Assembly (NCBI GenBank): GCA_026985685.1
Contig: JALSQA010000433.1
Span: 1 to 7,133 of the forward strand
From: Campylobacterales bacterium
GTDB taxonomy: Bacteria; Campylobacterota; Campylobacteria; Campylobacterales; QNZT01
DNA length: 7,133 nucleotides
Direction: 5' to 3'
The number at the start of each line of letters is the position of its first letter. The stretch's first letter is position 1. The notes beneath the pieces are model-generated. The model worked only from the letters and a program-made list of their open reading frames with translations, did no database searches and was not told where the DNA came from. Shown piece by piece: positions 5,941-7,133 of this stretch. Position numbers and translations under genes: made by a program.

Positions 5941-6597
5941 ATGAATATACTATTGCTTGAAGATGAGTTTGGATTGCGTGAGAGTATCAAAGAATTTTTA
6001 GAAGAGTTGGGCTTTTGTGTAGATGCATATGAAAATGGTGATAGTGTACTTGAAGCTTCATTTCATAAAAATTATCAATTATTACTTTTAGATGTGCAAG
6101 TACCTGGTATAAATGGATTTGATTTACTTGCCTCCCTTCGTGAAAGTGGTAATAAAATACCAGCAATATTTATCACGTCTTTGACAAATATTGAAAATCT
6201 TACTAAAGGATTTGAACTTGGATGTAGTGATTATATAAAAAAACCATTTGAGTTAAAAGAGTTACAAGTACGTATAGAGCACGCACTAAAAACAGAATGT
6301 TTTCATACACAGGAAAATTTGATTGGATTAAGTCCTCGTTATCAATATGATGCTCAAAAATTTACATTATTAGATCATGGGATATCTATAGATCTTAGTA
6401 AAACGCAAAAACGTATCCTCGAAACGTTAATCAAGCACAGAGGTTGTGTTGTAAGTATAGAACAATTTCAAGATGAAGTCTGGGGTGAGTATATGGATCC
6501 TGCAAATATTCGTGTGCAAATCAACCAAGTCCGTAAAAAAATGGAAGAAGAGATTATCATAAATGTACGTGGCTTAGGATATAAAATTGACACTTAA
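5941..6597 (+). CDS. OmpR/PhoB-type DNA-binding response regulator
   Basis: A two-domain transcription regulator of 218 residues, the usual length for the family. The receiver domain (1-115) keeps all key residues: the acidic pocket Glu7-Asp8, phospho-acceptor Asp51 (LLLLDVQVPG), Thr79 (IFITS), switch Tyr98 and Lys101 in DYIKKPF. The C-terminal winged helix (about 125-218) contains LSKTQKRILETL, the likely recognition-helix stretch NIRVQINQVRKKM, and ends in the family-typical VRGLGYKI. The partner kinase is encoded directly downstream with an 11-bp overlap, and the Cache sensor lies 35 bp upstream, so the three are almost surely one transcript. AGGGA lies 8 nt before the ATG. Likely targets are the repeats in the divergent intergenic region about 1.1-1.3 kb upstream; this is inference. 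The closest named regulator cannot be told, so no symbol is given. Confidence 0.93.
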   Translation: MNILLLEDEFGLRESIKEFLEELGFCVDAYENGDSVLEASFHKNYQLLLLDVQVPGINGFDLLASLRESGNKIPAIFITSLTNIENLTKGFELGCSDYIKKPFELKELQVRIEHALKTECFHTQENLIGLSPRYQYDAQKFTLLDHGISIDLSKTQKRILETLIKHRGCVVSIEQFQDEVWGEYMDPANIRVQINQVRKKMEEEIIINVRGLGYKIDT

Positions 6598-7133
6598 TAA
6601 AAAGTATTATGCCCTAAAATATGGATTTATCTATAGTAGTATTATTGCATTGATTTTGATTGTTCCCTTTTATGTATATATTGCTCTTATGATTCATATC
6701 AACGATACAAAAGGTGAAATACAATTACAAAATAAAAGCTTTGAAATAATTAAAAAAATGGAAAATTATCAAGGTGATAGTGAAAGTGTTTTTACATTTC
6801 CAAGATATAACAGATATAAAGCGGGCTTATTTGATAGCAATTTTGTCCCTGTTTTTTCCCTTATTGACCAATTACCTCCATCTTTTGAGAAAGGATATCA
6901 TGCTTATAAGCATAAGCGTTATTATATAGTACCTTTTAAAGATGATCATTTTTTTGGAGCACGATATTTGATTGTTGAGGGGAAAATTGATCATTTTGAA
7001 ATTTATAAGATGGCATTGTTGATAGGATTGTCTATATTGTTTGTGTTATTTGCTTTGTCTTATTATATATTTAAAAATTTTGCTTTGCCTTTTGAAAAAG
7101 TCAATCAAAGATTAGATAGTTTTATCAAAGATT
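6587..7133 (+). CDS. Sensor histidine kinase, N-terminal part (cut by window edge)
   Basis: The visible 182 residues are the sensor half of a membrane histidine kinase. The order is a short basic N-terminus (LTLNKKYY, first residue read as Met), transmembrane helix 1 (about 13-36), a periplasmic domain of about 105 residues, transmembrane helix 2 (about 142-162), and a linker ending in RLDSFIKD. That linker is where the phospho-accepting His helix begins in related kinases; the His itself and the ATPase domain lie past the right edge. The periplasmic part is PAS/Cache-sized but has no motif I can name. The start is taken as TTG at 6587-6589: AGGA lies 7 nt upstream, an in-frame TAG sits at 6575-6577, and no ATG or GTG comes before the first membrane helix. 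The 11-bp overlap with the regulator gene suggests translational coupling. Calling it a kinase rests on gene order and topology, since no catalytic residue is in view. Confidence 0.82.
   Translation, partial: MTLNKKYYALKYGFIYSSIIALILIVPFYVYIALMIHINDTKGEIQLQNKSFEIIKKMENYQGDSESVFTFPRYNRYKAGLFDSNFVPVFSLIDQLPPSFEKGYHAYKHKRYYIVPFKDDHFFGARYLIVEGKIDHFEIYKMALLIGLSILFVLFALSYYIFKNFALPFEKVNQRLDSFIKD

Overview
The window is AT-rich bacterial DNA with tightly packed genes. The low GC, the protein style (Lys/Asn/Ile-rich) and the dCache_3-type sensor followed by an OmpR-type regulator and a kinase point to a Campylobacterota bacterium, probably a marine or sediment type such as the Sulfurimonas/Arcobacter groups. 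The genus cannot be fixed from the sequence. Seven protein genes are present, and both end genes are cut by the window edges.

Left part (1-2435): two carbohydrate-type kinases are transcribed away from each other. On the minus strand is a ROK-family sugar kinase with a GTG start, cut at its C-terminus by the window edge. On the plus strand is a full-length lsrK, the FGGY-family kinase that phosphorylates the quorum-sensing signal AI-2. No other lsr gene (transporter, LsrR, LsrF, LsrG) lies in the window, and lsrK is closed off by a perfect 12-bp hairpin, so it appears to be monocistronic.

Middle part (2436-4508): a minus-strand pair forms a probable two-gene operon with a 19-bp gap. First comes a small unrecognised lipoprotein. 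Then comes a 516-residue exported protein with three tandem Ig-like repeats, each with a W-[LI]-G-I-F motif and a YE-[VA]-R-x-F motif, and a C-terminal beta-rich domain. Both products should act in the envelope or outside the cell.

Right part (4509-7133): a 329-bp divergent intergenic region precedes a plus-strand three-gene signalling operon. It encodes a membrane-anchored double-Cache sensor with no output domain, an OmpR/PhoB-type response regulator, and a sensor histidine kinase. The kinase starts with TTG, overlaps the regulator gene by 11 bp, and is cut just where the phospho-accepting domain should begin. The intergenic region holds three copies of the 8-mer AAGTCTAA. Two form the arms of a 15-bp perfect inverted repeat, and the third lies in a short palindrome just upstream of the best -10 box of the signalling operon.

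The working model, which is inference, is a three-component system: the exported Cache protein reads a periplasmic ligand and passes this to the kinase. The regulator would then act at the AAGTCTAA sites to control its own operon and perhaps the divergent lipoprotein/Ig-repeat operon.
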